A DNA stretch of 64,000 nt from Gnetum montanum (lineage: Eukaryota; Streptophyta; Gnetopsida; Gnetales; Gnetaceae): contig MNCI01012713.1 of the NCBI GenBank assembly GCA_015680685.1, positions 393,820 to 457,819 of the forward strand. The letters run 5' to 3'. A model generated the notes under the pieces. That model had not been told where the DNA came from. It searched no databases and saw nothing but the letters and a program-made list of their open reading frames with translations. Positions within the stretch are counted from its first letter, which is position 1, and every line of letters begins with the position of its first letter. Positions 11,426 through 21,770 of this stretch are shown piece after piece. Position numbers and translations under genes: made by a program.

Positions 11426-13219
11426 ATATAATACTCAGCATATACATTATTTTATGTAGTAATTGCTTATTAGCTTTGTAAATCATTGGTAAGCTAGTCC
11501 GAACAGCTGACTACTTCTATTTTATTTTCCCTTCACATCCCACCACTGTAGAACCAAGGTTTTTCTTGCATCAAAAATAAATAAAAATTCTTTAAGACTC
11601 CATCCAGCTATTCTAATACAGACTATAAGCTAGTTCAAAGATTGCAAGTGTTCTGACATTTTTGGTCACCCAAAATCTTCATTTAGTCTTACATTCAAGC
11701 ACTCCCGTGAAAACTTTAGCTCTCTCAACATCTTGCAAGTGCGTCCCAAACACAGGAACAGAAAACGGGTGGACGTTCCCTCTAAGAATATGACATAGAT
11801 AGGGAGGATATCTCTATTGTAACTTTTAATTTAGTTATAACTGTGAGCTCTCATAGGAACTTCTGCTCTCCTCATGTGATAAAAGTGCATCCCAGCCATA
11901 GGAACACAAGGTGTAGAAGTGCACTCCAAGAGTGTGATCTGTGTGCAAGGAAGAACCTTCCAGTTCTGTCATACAGTCCAAATCAAAAAAGAACAATTTT
12001 TAAAACAGCATTTTTAAGTTACACTTTGCAAACACGCATATGCAGTGAGGATGCTCGTTTGTGCACCAAGCTCTGTGGAAGCAATTTTGAATTTTGAAAC
12101 CTGTGATAGTTTGCGCACTGATCTACAATGTCTGCACCAATGTCTTCCCTTTCTCAGTGTATTTGTTTGTCCTTTCTTGCACTCTTACCTCCGTTCTTCT
12201 AATCAACAATTTGTAGAAAGTCCTAAATAGTTTACTGTGGATTAAAAGTGAAAGTATAGCATTGAAGTTGGCCTTAGATCGTCCAGAATCTAAATTCCAT
12301 TTTATTCAAAAACAGATATACCAGCTCTTTGTTTTTCTCACATGACTGCAAACTCTGAATAGAATATTTTTTGTATATCTAGATTTATTATTTTCAATAC
12401 CTGTATAAATGTATCCCCGACTTGGAGAATTTTTCATCTATTTCTCCTTCATAGGACAAAGAAATTATTTTCAATTTCTCATCTTTTTTTTCTCTTAATT
12501 TATTTTAATTCCAGCCCTTAGTGTTGGAGCTTTCATGATCTTTTCATGTAGATACAAAGTATGAATTTGAGGTATAGAAATAACATCACGGCCATATTAC
12601 AAGAACATTAAAACATTCAATTTCACAACATTAGTCACATGGTTGTATTTTTTATGGGTTCGTTTCATTTTTCTTCGCTTGCTGTTCATCATTGTAATAT
12701 TGACCCACTTTGTCCTCTACATTCAATGTAGTTACATTCACACTTCTTTTCTTCTGTCTTCTTGTTTTGAATTAAATATCTTAAAATGTGAAACATGCAT
12801 AGGCTATAAAGAAGCAATAAAATGTGATGTAACTTTACACAAAACTCAGATGTTTTATAAACTAGTTTAGCTATATATTTATGATATACATCTATTATTT
12901 GGCCGAGAGTATCTTTTATATTTTCAAATTAATAAATCTTTTATATTTGGTCCATCTAGAGGCATTGTTTGTTCATTGTGTTTTTGCCCACCAAATGTGC
13001 ACCATGTTATATATTAATATTACTACCATCTTTGTGGCCATAGCAAGAAAAGCCCATTGTTTCAGTTTTTTATTTATATACGTGAATGTTTCTGTTTCGT
13101 TTGAAAACCAATGTTCTGACATGGCAATGTTGACAAACTTCACCCCCCTCCCACCCACCACTGTGCGAGATGTGTTGGCTGACAAATATGGTCATGTTAA
13201 TAAATTATCTTCACAATAA
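11426..13219. other. Unassigned sequence with a diverged two-copy repeat
   Basis: No gene is recognised. Two diverged segments starting near 11740 and 11890 share GTGC(A/G)TCCCA and then (A/T)AGGAACA(C/G), followed by related text, so they look like an old tandem duplication of about 150 bp. The rest is AT-rich with only short chance frames. Confidence 0.35.
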
Positions 13220-13822
13220 AAACATACTACGGCCACTTCATATCAACTTCCACAACATGTAATTCCAAAGTGGAACGAGGCCCTGGCCCAATCTCGCGCC
13301 AAGCAAGAGGCCCAATTCCACGAACAAGCACAAGAGATGACACGACAACATGCGCTCATGGCAAAGGCTACACGGGCCCGGCTCATCGATGAGATCCAAG
13401 ACCAAGTTAGGGAGGAGCTGCACCAAGAGGAGGCGGCCCGTCGAGCCCAAGAGCAGGTGGCAAGGGAAGAACAGGAACGCTTGCAGGAAGAGGAAGACCA
13501 GCGACAAAGACAGCCCGACCGGGCACACGAGCACAGTGCCCGTCAGTGGCTTAGGGGGGGACGCTGCCCATACAGCATCTTGGGCATAAGTTGTGAGAGC
13601 TCCTGGGGGGAGCTCAGGCGACATATCCGACGCACGTCAGCGAGATTCCATCTGGACGCTGGGGACTCACCGGCTGATCAGAGTAGGCGAGAGTCTGTCA
13701 TGCAGAGCATCCAACAAGCGGCGAACTTCATGGACACTAAAGAGCACCGCAACACCCTGGACTTGCTTCATGAACTTGAACGACCGCAGTGCGCCTGCCG
13801 CCATCTGCCGACCCGCCCCTAA
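13220..13822 (+). CDS. Intact coiled-coil plus J-domain-like ORF (LINE 3' module, copy B)
   Basis: Open for 200 codons; the first Met at 13337 gives 161 aa, and the TAA is at 13820-13822. Residues 1-70 (from that Met) are a Glu/Gln/Arg-rich predicted coiled coil. Residues 77-145 read as a J domain: CPYSILGI, a basic helix II (ELRRHIRRTSARF), HLD at 105-107 where HPD is expected, and helix III VMQSIQQAANFMDTKEHR then LD. The tail has CAC. It is clearly GC-rich inside AT-rich flanks, and is the only J-module copy without stops. Its relatives are 3' modules of a LINE, but no 3' UTR or poly-A follows, so it may be a truncated insertion. A functional protein is possible but unproven; the missing Pro of HPD argues against ordinary Hsp70 stimulation. 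Confidence 0.6.
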   Translation, partial: KHTTATSYQLPQHVIPKWNEALAQSRAKQEAQFHEQAQEMTRQHALMAKATRARLIDEIQDQVREELHQEEAARRAQEQVAREEQERLQEEEDQRQRQPDRAHEHSARQWLRGGRCPYSILGISCESSWGELRRHIRRTSARFHLDAGDSPADQSRRESVMQSIQQAANFMDTKEHRNTLDLLHELERPQCACRHLPTRP

Positions 13823-13886
13823 GGCCCCCCAGTTGTGACTAGTAGAATCACAAGTCATATGCTCTACCCAGTTGAGCTATGCCTTA
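13820..13886 (-). tRNA. tRNA-Thr(UGU)-like remnant
   Basis: On the minus strand the 5' half is canonical: TA at positions 8-9, D-stem GCTC/GAGC with GGG in the loop, and a loop CTTGTGA giving anticodon TGT. The anticodon stem has one mismatch and one wobble. The sequence reaching the acceptor's 3' strand pairs at 6 of 7 positions but overlaps the stop of the J-module ORF. Only 16 bases are left for variable loop and T arm, and there is no B box, so it is a pseudogene or a tRNA interrupted at its 3' half. Confidence 0.35.
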
Positions 13887-13889
13887 GTG

Positions 13890-14172
13890 ACAACATGCTC
13901 AAGTACATAGTCACTTGTAATCAAGAATATTCACTCAATCTTCCCGATCAACATCATTATTAATATGCATGACATTTGATAAAAGAAGATCCTTAAATAG
14001 GGAAAACAAATGTTCAAGATTGTCCGAAACAGTAAAATCTTAGAAAAACCAGAGAATCCATGATAACTACCTCTTACATACAACTAAATCAACACTGCAT
14101 CCACTTTTGATAACCTAAATCCTATTTTTGAGAAAAATGATAAGATGTTCATTAAGAGCAAATGATACTCAC
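13890..14172. other. DUF707 intron 8 sequence, no exon seen
   Basis: This AT-rich stretch follows the GTGAGT donor of the last visible DUF707 exon (reading leftwards). I see no acceptor followed by the expected DUF707 C-terminal residues. Confidence 0.5.
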
Positions 14173-14274
14173 TTCTCTGAATTGAAGTGCTCAACTCCAA
14201 GATCTTCATCCCATATAAATATATATTCAAATTCAGAAACAACATCTGGATGAAGAAATCGTTTTGCAAACCAC
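14173..14274 (-). CDS. DUF707 gene, core exon 4 (last exon visible)
   Basis: Starts after GATGACAG, completes the split Trp and gives WFAKRFLHPDVV, YIFIWDEDLGVEHFNSE, then an AA left before donor GTGAGTAT. It follows a 3075-bp intron. The next exon is not found to the left. Confidence 0.95.
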
Positions 14275-17200
14275 CTGTCATCAGCATGATTATGAACATT
14301 ACAAATACTTTCTGTTGATAACATTAAGAGGCCATAACTATAAAGTACATTAGACAATCAAAATTATCATAACAAAATGTTATAAATGAACATTAGAAAA
14401 GTCAAACAGATATTCATTCTTAAGATTGGAAAGACAATCTCATGTACCAATAACCTTGAAATTAACTGTAGCGGTTGTCTTAAAAACACTCATAAGAAAT
14501 AGTTGCAGCAATGAAGCTGAAATGGGACAAAAATCATCAAGGACTAAAGGAATAGGACAGTTTAAATTTTCTTATTTGATTATTGAGGTAGTGAGGGAAG
14601 TAAAAGAAGTTTTGAAATTTATATACAGTTCATTTCTTTCCTTAATATTCCAACAAGAAAGCGGCCTGGGGCTATACACATCATCTGCAACCAAAATAAT
14701 TTGGTAGTAAAACTTTTAAAAGGTATTCAATTATTTTGTGTCAATTTTGTTTTAAGCACAGCATGGAGCAAGGATGACAGATACTTCAACTTAATAGTTC
14801 AAAGAAAGACAAATCATTCACAGTGACAATGATTATGTGAATTCAATAGAAAAGTTCCAATTTGAGGCAAAAACTTCTACTCAGACGAACATTATTTAGG
14901 TTTGTAATTCTCTTTTTCAGTGTACTTTTCTATATTCATTTTTCTTGTTTTTTCCTTTAAACTTCAATGATCAGTTAGCAACGGTCTTAATAATGGCCAT
15001 CCATATTAGTGACGGAAAACATTTTGTTTTTATTTTATAGAATCTAAAATTTTCCACTAAAAATGTTTTTCTGAAAAGCGTTCATAAGCATATCATGGGT
15101 AACATTTTTTTGAGTTATAAAAATAAGTAAAACGGTAAAATTAACTGATTTCTTTTAGATTTAATACCAATCTCAACATTTAGTTGAAACTAAAGAATAC
15201 ATTTAACAAACTGGACAGTTGAACTGAAATTGAAAAGCTCATGGTTATGAGGTTTGATTGTGGGAAACTCAAAAGTCAAAACTAAACAGTCATGCAAGGT
15301 AGGAGAGAGCAATGATACTTTATGTACAGGCTAGACAGATAAGGAAGCTATGCCACAGACAACTTGTCAAATCGGACTGGATGATGTTTAATATATGTTT
15401 CATTTTGTAAAAGTGCATGTTAAGATGGTAATCCTATCATCATGTGCTGTCCTGCAATTCATCATATCTATAATAAAGTTTGGCAACCACATATTAGCAA
15501 TTCATAATGAACTTATTCCCCCAATGAAATCCTAGTAGTAGTAATAGCAGAAAATAGTAATAGTAGGCATTTTATAACGTCAAAACCTTCAACATTTGGC
15601 AGCAACTTAAATATGGATTAGTAAAACATTACAGTAACAAAATGTCAAGCAGATTGCTATCGTATGTGATGTTCAGCAGTTCAAAAACATCAAATCAGTG
15701 AATTTTACATGCTAATGAAATTAGAGAAGAAAGAAGACAGCGGTTGGCCATAAAAGGATGGAAAGAGATTGTGACTTATACAACAGGGTTGAACTGCCCG
15801 AGTCTTTGATATTAGCAAGGTTTAAAATTTCTAAGTCAGCACTAGTGACAGGATGGTGCTATAAGGTTGTTAATTTTAACTTTCTTAAGATTCCATCAAT
15901 GATATAATGGACTTTTCATCATGTTACTCGGTGGTTCTCCAAGATCCTAGGAAATTTCATGGTACTGCTACAAAAATTTTATTATTAATAGTTTTTTACC
16001 TGTTCAAAAATGTTGAAAATGCAATATGTAAATTTCCACAAACATTGGTTATTTTGATAATCTTTGGAAAATTTACATGATCCAGTTCTGCCCCCACAAC
16101 AAAATATGTTGGAATTTATGCTGCAATGCATGCACCTATGCCACACTTTTGAATCAAATAAGTAAATCTTCCCTATAAATGATGACACATTAAACAACCT
16201 CCTCCCCTGTTCTCTGCATGTTCATTAATCTTGATCATGCCAGATATAATTGTTTGCCTTCAAAAATATGATTTGAAAAAGAAGTTGATTTACAATTGAA
16301 GCGTGAACTGGAAATTGCAGAGGACAAGCACGAGGCAAACCTGGACTCACATGTGTCCTTTCAAACCTGGCTACAAAACTTAAGGGTTACTGAGTGTAAA
16401 TAGTAAGTTACAGTATTTGAGAGTGTACAACTGAAGCCAATAAAAAGTCTTGTTTAAACTCTAGATATGTCCTTTCTTATGTACTCCAATTGTGTGCAAC
16501 TCCCGGTTGCAATACTTATCAGACACCTAAGTTGAATACTAATAATTAATTAAAATAATTCCGTTGTCAACATGGCATTTAAAGCATTCAGTGGCATTTA
16601 TCCTGTCATGCACGGTATGCAGCACTTGTTGAAAATGCTGCATGCAGGCATCTGATTTATCATTTCTCAATGACATTCATCGCTATTGCATCTGATTGTA
16701 CGCTTTTGCAGTAAACTGTTTTCTACTTTTGTAATTCATTGAGACAACGTAAATATATGCATAAATGAGCTTAGAAAACTAAACAGTCAAAAGTGTTTTT
16801 CGAACTTGGCAACCATTCAGTCTTTGTCAATTAAACAACAAAAAGTCACCAACTTAACAAACAATTTACAAATGTGTTAACATTGATAATTGCTAGAAAT
16901 TATTTTAAAATAAGAGGCAATCAACGGAATTGCTTGTGCATTTTCACTTAACAGCAATATTAAACTTCAGCTGTTTTAATATCAAAGTTTTTTGAAAATC
17001 AAGCGAAAATGTTATTGGAGCAGTTCAGTTTTAACAATATTTTGCATAATACTTGTAGATCTCTAAACAGCAAGCCATTTACCAGCAAGTTGTAAGCCTT
17101 GATACACTTTTTACATGAAAATAATTCAATGGATTTATTTCTAGTGATTTATTGCTGAATCCCATTATCTTAAAATGTCATTTCATATAATGTTCATGAC

Positions 17201-20200
17201 ATGAAATTCATGCTCCATATCTCAACACAAAAGGTATAGATGGGACATTGCACACGTGAAACATCAACACATTACACATGGCATGCCTAATAACACTATC
17301 ACAATAACAAACCAATTGGATTTATCAAATATACTTTGAAAATTCTCACCATTTTGTTTGTTTTCTTGCACTGACATGAATAGCTTTCTTGGACCACTCA
17401 AACTGGTCCCACTCACTAGCACGGCCATCATAGTGGAATAATACAATCATGAAATTTTCAGAGAACTAACAAGAAAAGGGGAAATAAAGAAACATGAGGA
17501 GTTTATAAATAGATGTTTATAAATGCCACTATAAAGGATCAATGCATCCACGTTGTACCTTTGAGACAGCTTTGTTGACAATTTCTCGTTGTTCAAATCC
17601 AACTGTAAATGTCACCAGATATTTTGGTTTGTGGGTTATATCCTGCAAGGTTGTTCAAACCCAGTAAAATAAACTCAATAACAAGGAAAAAAATTTATTT
17701 CAATGAAAACGTTGGCTATGTGAGTTAATGATGAAATTCAAATGAAAATTACATCTGATACATAATACCAGTTATAATTCAAATAAGAATGATTTGAACA
17801 GAACTGCATTACTAAAGATAGAAAATCTAACAAATCAAAGTTGCACTCAAACAAGTTAAAGGACATTGAATAACACAAACACTTTTACATCATACCTCAC
17901 TAGGGTTACCCCACAATCTACGTAAAAACAAATCTGTCTTTGGAACCACAATGCCAGGGGGAAGTGTCTCTGCTCCACGAGGATTTGTTGGGACATAAAT
18001 CTAGAAAATTTTATCAAACCACAGTAATCAAAGGTAGTAAATATCATAAATAAACAAAAAACAAAAAGTTCATTGAAAAGTTATATCCTAGAAAATGCAA
18101 TACTAGCACAACTTTAAACAGGCCATCTAAAAACAAACATAACAAAAAGGAAACTGAATCATTACGATCAGCGCATACACATATAGAGCTGAACATAACA
18201 CATTTAGAACCAAAAACATAATTTAGTAAATCAGTTTACTTAAACAGGAAAACAAGATGCTAGCTAACCTAGTAATTTGTTGGTTTGTTAACAAGCAAGT
18301 TGTGAGTTCAAACTATGTTGAGACATCATAATACATATGCAATATCTGCCTATATTCAGTAGTTGTATGCCTTAAAGTTATACTGTCAGTCTATACTTTG
18401 GTTCTTTGTTTGGACACCTTAACGGCCCTACAGATTCATAAGACAACTCTGAATGTTTACAGATTGTGCAGTTTAGTGCAGTCAATGTTTTCTGCATGCT
18501 TTCAATTTACATTAATATGCAAGTGCCCAAAAAAAATGTCTAACAAATAATAAAGTAAAAGGTAGCCAAGAATAAGACTGCATATTAAGCCACACGTTTT
18601 AAGTTAGCTTCTCATTTTATCATTGATATCACCCTCATCAAAGTGAACAATATTTTCACCAACTACACAATGCTATCAAATGAATATACTAATCATAAAC
18701 AACACAAGTCTGAAAACAGAATACTTGAATCTAACACCTTCCCATTCAACAAACCATTGTCATAGTGCAAATTAAATCATAGACGAATAATAGGTAACTC
18801 AAACAATCACTAACACATGTCAAACTCTCAGTCTGTAATGAATAAGTAAAAATTCGGCCATTGCCTCATGCATCAAATTTGTAATTTGTTGCTAGCCGTA
18901 CCCATAGCTCAGATAATTCATAAACCGTTAAAATAATACCTAGCATATAGACGGAACACAACTTAAAACCAATGCACATAGGAAGTGCTGTTTATCCTAC
19001 AAATCATGCACATAATCATCATCACTCAAATCCACCTCAATCATGAAATCATAAACAGATTCACAGATCAGCACCAAATTGTACAAATCATGAGCACTTG
19101 GCCATCAACACTACTCAAATCCATCACAATCTGAAATCACACATTGATCTGCAAATTAGCACAAAATCCTACAAATTATGAGTACATGGTCATTAATTAC
19201 CACTCAAATCCATCCCAATAATGAAAACATAATTTCACAAATCAGCACTAAAATACACATACCAGCGTAACAAGCCACATTCACGAACACAACCACAAAC
19301 ATCAAGACCAAAGCTTACGAACAACTGGTTTGTTACACAAAAGGCCACATCACAGGTTTGATTCCAGTGAGCTACACTGACTTATGTACAAAAAAACTCC
19401 ATAAAAAGGGAACTCTGAAACTGGTCCATCAGATCCAAAGGGTCTTAGTGGACATAAAAAACTTCAGTTTCAGTTTCAATATTACCATGAGATCCAGATT
19501 GTCATTTCCACTTCCCTAGAAAATAACTCAGAATAAGCAATGAAATATTTAGAAAGTTATTGTGCATCTGTTCCCAACAGATTTTCCGCTTTTACACCAT
19601 GCCAAAGCCATTTAAGCTTTCTACAATGTCTCCAAGTAAATTAAAACTACAAAACAAAAATATTTAAAATAGGGCATTATGAAATATCATATGATGTTAT
19701 AAAAGAAATCAAGGCAAAAGCTCAAAATACCTTAGGAACTTTTCGTTTCTGAGAAGGCACTGTTGAGTTATTAGCATTTCTACCAAAACCAGATATCCAT
19801 TTATAATTTAAAAGAACTTGGGTAGCTCGGCCAGAATTCTTGTCCTCCATAAATGAGTGCTCTAAAGTTGATAGCAAACGAGATGGTAATGCTAACTGTA
19901 ACAGCAATGCACTCAATTTTTATGCTCTACCATAAAATAATAAAACTCATCATGACCTGAAAACTCTATTAAGATTTCTAAAACACAATCCATACCTTGG
20001 ACAAAGCAATTCCTGGAAAAGAAGCCCCAATGCAAAATCCAAACATAACGCCAAAAATAGCAGTAATAATAAGCCTCATAGTTTCATTTTGCTTCTTCAA
20101 CAGTCCACTGAAATATAATGGTAAAGTTGTTAGAAAAGTTACTGAATTTATTCCAACCTAATAGGCAAAAAAACATTTCAATTCTCATAAATTTCACTTT

Positions 20201-20306
20201 TGAAATCATATATGCAAATCATGAAAATGGCTGAATGAATATAAAAATTCAATTTAACAAAACAATTCAGGATAAAACGTGCAAACCTGCGATTGCCAAT
20301 CGCCAT
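14173..20306 (-). CDS. DUF707 family protein, seven coding exons, 3' part missing
   Basis: Exons join in phase to about 239 codons. Residues 1-44 (MAIGNRS...) hold a short cytosolic tail and a hydrophobic anchor (LIITAIFGVMFGFCIGASF), so a type II Golgi or ER membrane protein is likely. A stem follows, then the DUF707 core: VPTNPRGAETLPPGIVV, DLFLRRLWGNPSE, KPKYLVTFTVG, FHYDGRASEWDQFEWS, KQTKWWFAKRFLHPD and YIFIWDEDLGVEHFN. DUF707 proteins (some annotated as lysine-ketoglutarate-reductase trans-splicing related) look like glycosyltransferases; no activity is proven, and WDEDLG is the likely DxD-type metal site. The Met at 20306 is chosen because the membrane anchor follows in family-like spacing. 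The C-terminal half of the family (about 150 aa) is not found in the window. Introns range from 84 to 3075 bp. No disabling mutation is visible. Confidence 0.9.
14275..17349 (-). other. DUF707 intron 7
   Basis: A 3.1-kb AT-rich intron. No transposon coding remnant or RNA gene is recognised; only short chance frames. Confidence 0.6.
17350..17465 (-). CDS. DUF707 gene, core exon 3
   Basis: 116 bases between acceptor TTCTTGTTAG and donor GTGAGAAT. Encodes FSENFMIVLFHYDGRASEWD and on to RKQTK, leaving TG of a split Trp codon. Confidence 0.95.
17559..17642 (-). CDS. DUF707 gene, core exon 2
   Basis: 28 codons between acceptor CCTTGCAG and donor GTACAACG. Encodes DITHKPKYLVTFTVGFEQRE and on to KAVSK. 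Confidence 0.95.
17896..18000 (-). CDS. DUF707 gene, core exon 1
   Basis: 35 codons between acceptor AATTTTCTAG and donor GTATGATG, starting IYVPTNPRGAETLPPG, one of the most conserved DUF707 blocks. Confidence 0.95.
18001..19730 (-). other. DUF707 intron 4, with two weak tRNA-like repeats
   Basis: A 1.7-kb intron. At 18263-18330 and 19322-19395 two plus-strand stretches share a TGGTTTGTTA(A/C) motif followed by a B-box-like sequence (GAGTTCAAAC and GGTTTGATTCC). They may be old tRNA-derived SINEs. Nothing else is recognised. Confidence 0.35.
19731..19895 (-). CDS. DUF707 gene, stem-region exon
   Basis: Exactly 55 codons between acceptor TTGCTGTTACAG and donor GTATTTTG. Encodes LALPSRLLSTLEHSFMEDK through QKRKVPK, the luminal stem. 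Confidence 0.9.
19996..20107 (-). CDS. DUF707 gene, exon with membrane anchor
   Basis: Acceptor TATATTTCAG, donor GTATGG. Encodes SGLLKKQNETMR and then the hydrophobic anchor, ending GIALSK. Phase 2 in, 0 out. Confidence 0.9.
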
Positions 20307-20333
20307 TACTAATTTTAGTTGTTCGTGTCTAGC
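20287..20333 (-). CDS. DUF707 gene, first coding exon (start codon at 20306-20304)
   Basis: The acceptor TTTGTTTCAG precedes a 47-base exon and the donor GTTTGC follows. The ATG gives MAIGNR and a split Ser codon. The exon is open in frame upstream of the ATG for nine codons, so the true start depends on the preceding exon. Confidence 0.8.
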
Positions 20334-20829
20334 CTGAAACAAATAACCACAATACAGATTATTATAATTACTTAGATTTAACTACAAAGGGAATGAATGT
20401 GGAACCCAAAACTCTAAAAATATAAAACTATAACCAAGTTTTGGAAACAGATGAATGATATAGTAAAAGACATTTTAATAAAAAGATCCTACAGATTTTG
20501 CAATTCTGCAATTCCCTGAAAATTGCCAAAATCCACTAGCATTGTCTGGATCACAATTTCAGAATTGCCACAAATCACCTACAATTATGATCTCAGCAAA
20601 ATCATGATTTCCTTGTGATTCAGAGCAACAATTGCAGAATAATACTTCAGAGTATCAGAAGCACAATTCCAATCCACACCAAATTACAAAAAGTCTAACA
20701 AATGCAAAACGTATGCTATTTTTCATCTTTGTTTCATTGTTTTATGCTATATAATACTCTACCGTTTCCTGTAAGTAGGAAGCCTTGTTTCTCTTTCAAA
20801 TAAGAAAAAGATGTTATTGGAGCTTAAAA
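20334..20829 (-). other. Sequence upstream of the first coding exon, intron-like
   Basis: Begins with the acceptor of the first DUF707 coding exon. It holds a run of AATTGC-rich text at 20490-20660, echoed loosely at 38490-38600. No gene or promoter motif is recognised. Confidence 0.4.
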
Positions 20830-21089
20830 CTAACGAGAAGGATCTACTGTAAGAGATCATTAAGCCAAGACCCTCACAAGATAAATCAATAATGGGGGGG
20901 GCTTGTTGTATCTCCTCAGCCCAATTTGGGAGGGCACTGGGGGGGTCTGGTAAGGGGGGAGCCATCTTGGGGGCAGGCAAGCATAGGCTTCGTTGGGAGC
21001 GGCGCCCCCAGGCGAAGTTTGTAGCCGTCGGTGTCGAGTGAGTCTCTTGGCTGGGAGAGATCGAAGGGGCAGGGGGGGCATCAAAGATG

Positions 21090-21770
21090 CTCCCCCCAGG
21101 GGGGCAGAGGATGGGCCTGGCACCCCCCAACCCCCCTCCACAAAGCCAAGATCAGCCCCGAGTGTCGACCGCGTCGTTTAAGGAGAAGAGCCTCCAAGAA
21201 AAACCGTGGGAGGTTAATTTGGAGGCCTACCTTCAAACAACGTAGAAAGACAAAATGTAATCCCTGAAGCTTGGACGCATTGCCAGATTGGACAAAGAAA
21301 CGGTCCACCAAGTCGGCGGCCCAGGCCCAGAGGCGTGGGAGAGAAGATCTAGGAAGCTGGCAACTCTGCGTTCTTGGCACGGGTCCCTCGAAAAAGGACG
21401 CAGCATCCTGTAGACCACGGGTAGTGGGCAAGACAATTTCTCCTGTAGCTGGGGCCCCCAAACAACTAGTGATGGCAGATTCTATGACGCGAATCTCGCA
21501 TCCTCGGAAATTGGCTCTATCACCATTCCAGTTTGCAAAGAATGCATCGTCAGCAAGGTCCGGGTCACCGACCAGCCACTGCAACGGGCCGGACCAGCCG
21601 CACCAGGTGACCAACCGCCACAACTCCTCATCTTCCCAGAAGGCGGCACAATCAAGCTCGAACATCGGCGTGACACCCATGGCAGCTGTGAGCTCGCTCC
21701 ACGCCCAGCAGGTCAATGCAATTNTGCACGACTTCCAAACGATCCATAAAAGAATGGACGTCCAGGAGTC
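21090..21770 (-). pseudogene. Domain X of LINE ORF2, copy C (best preserved)
   Basis: Follows the WxIWK block that normally closes L1 ORF2. It is open for about 220 codons in the main ORF2 frame. Conserved with copies A, E and H: (F)EL(D), LLxGDPxL, WxGD, QGLQDA, LPxLW, a LQGxHFxFL block and xLPxFxLxxL. In layout it resembles gag-like plant transposon protein domains, but that is from memory and not tested. Confidence 0.65.

Noticed and set aside
13820-13886. Functional tRNA-Thr gene
   Set aside because: Too few bases remain for the variable loop and T arm, and there is no B box; only the 5' half is canonical.
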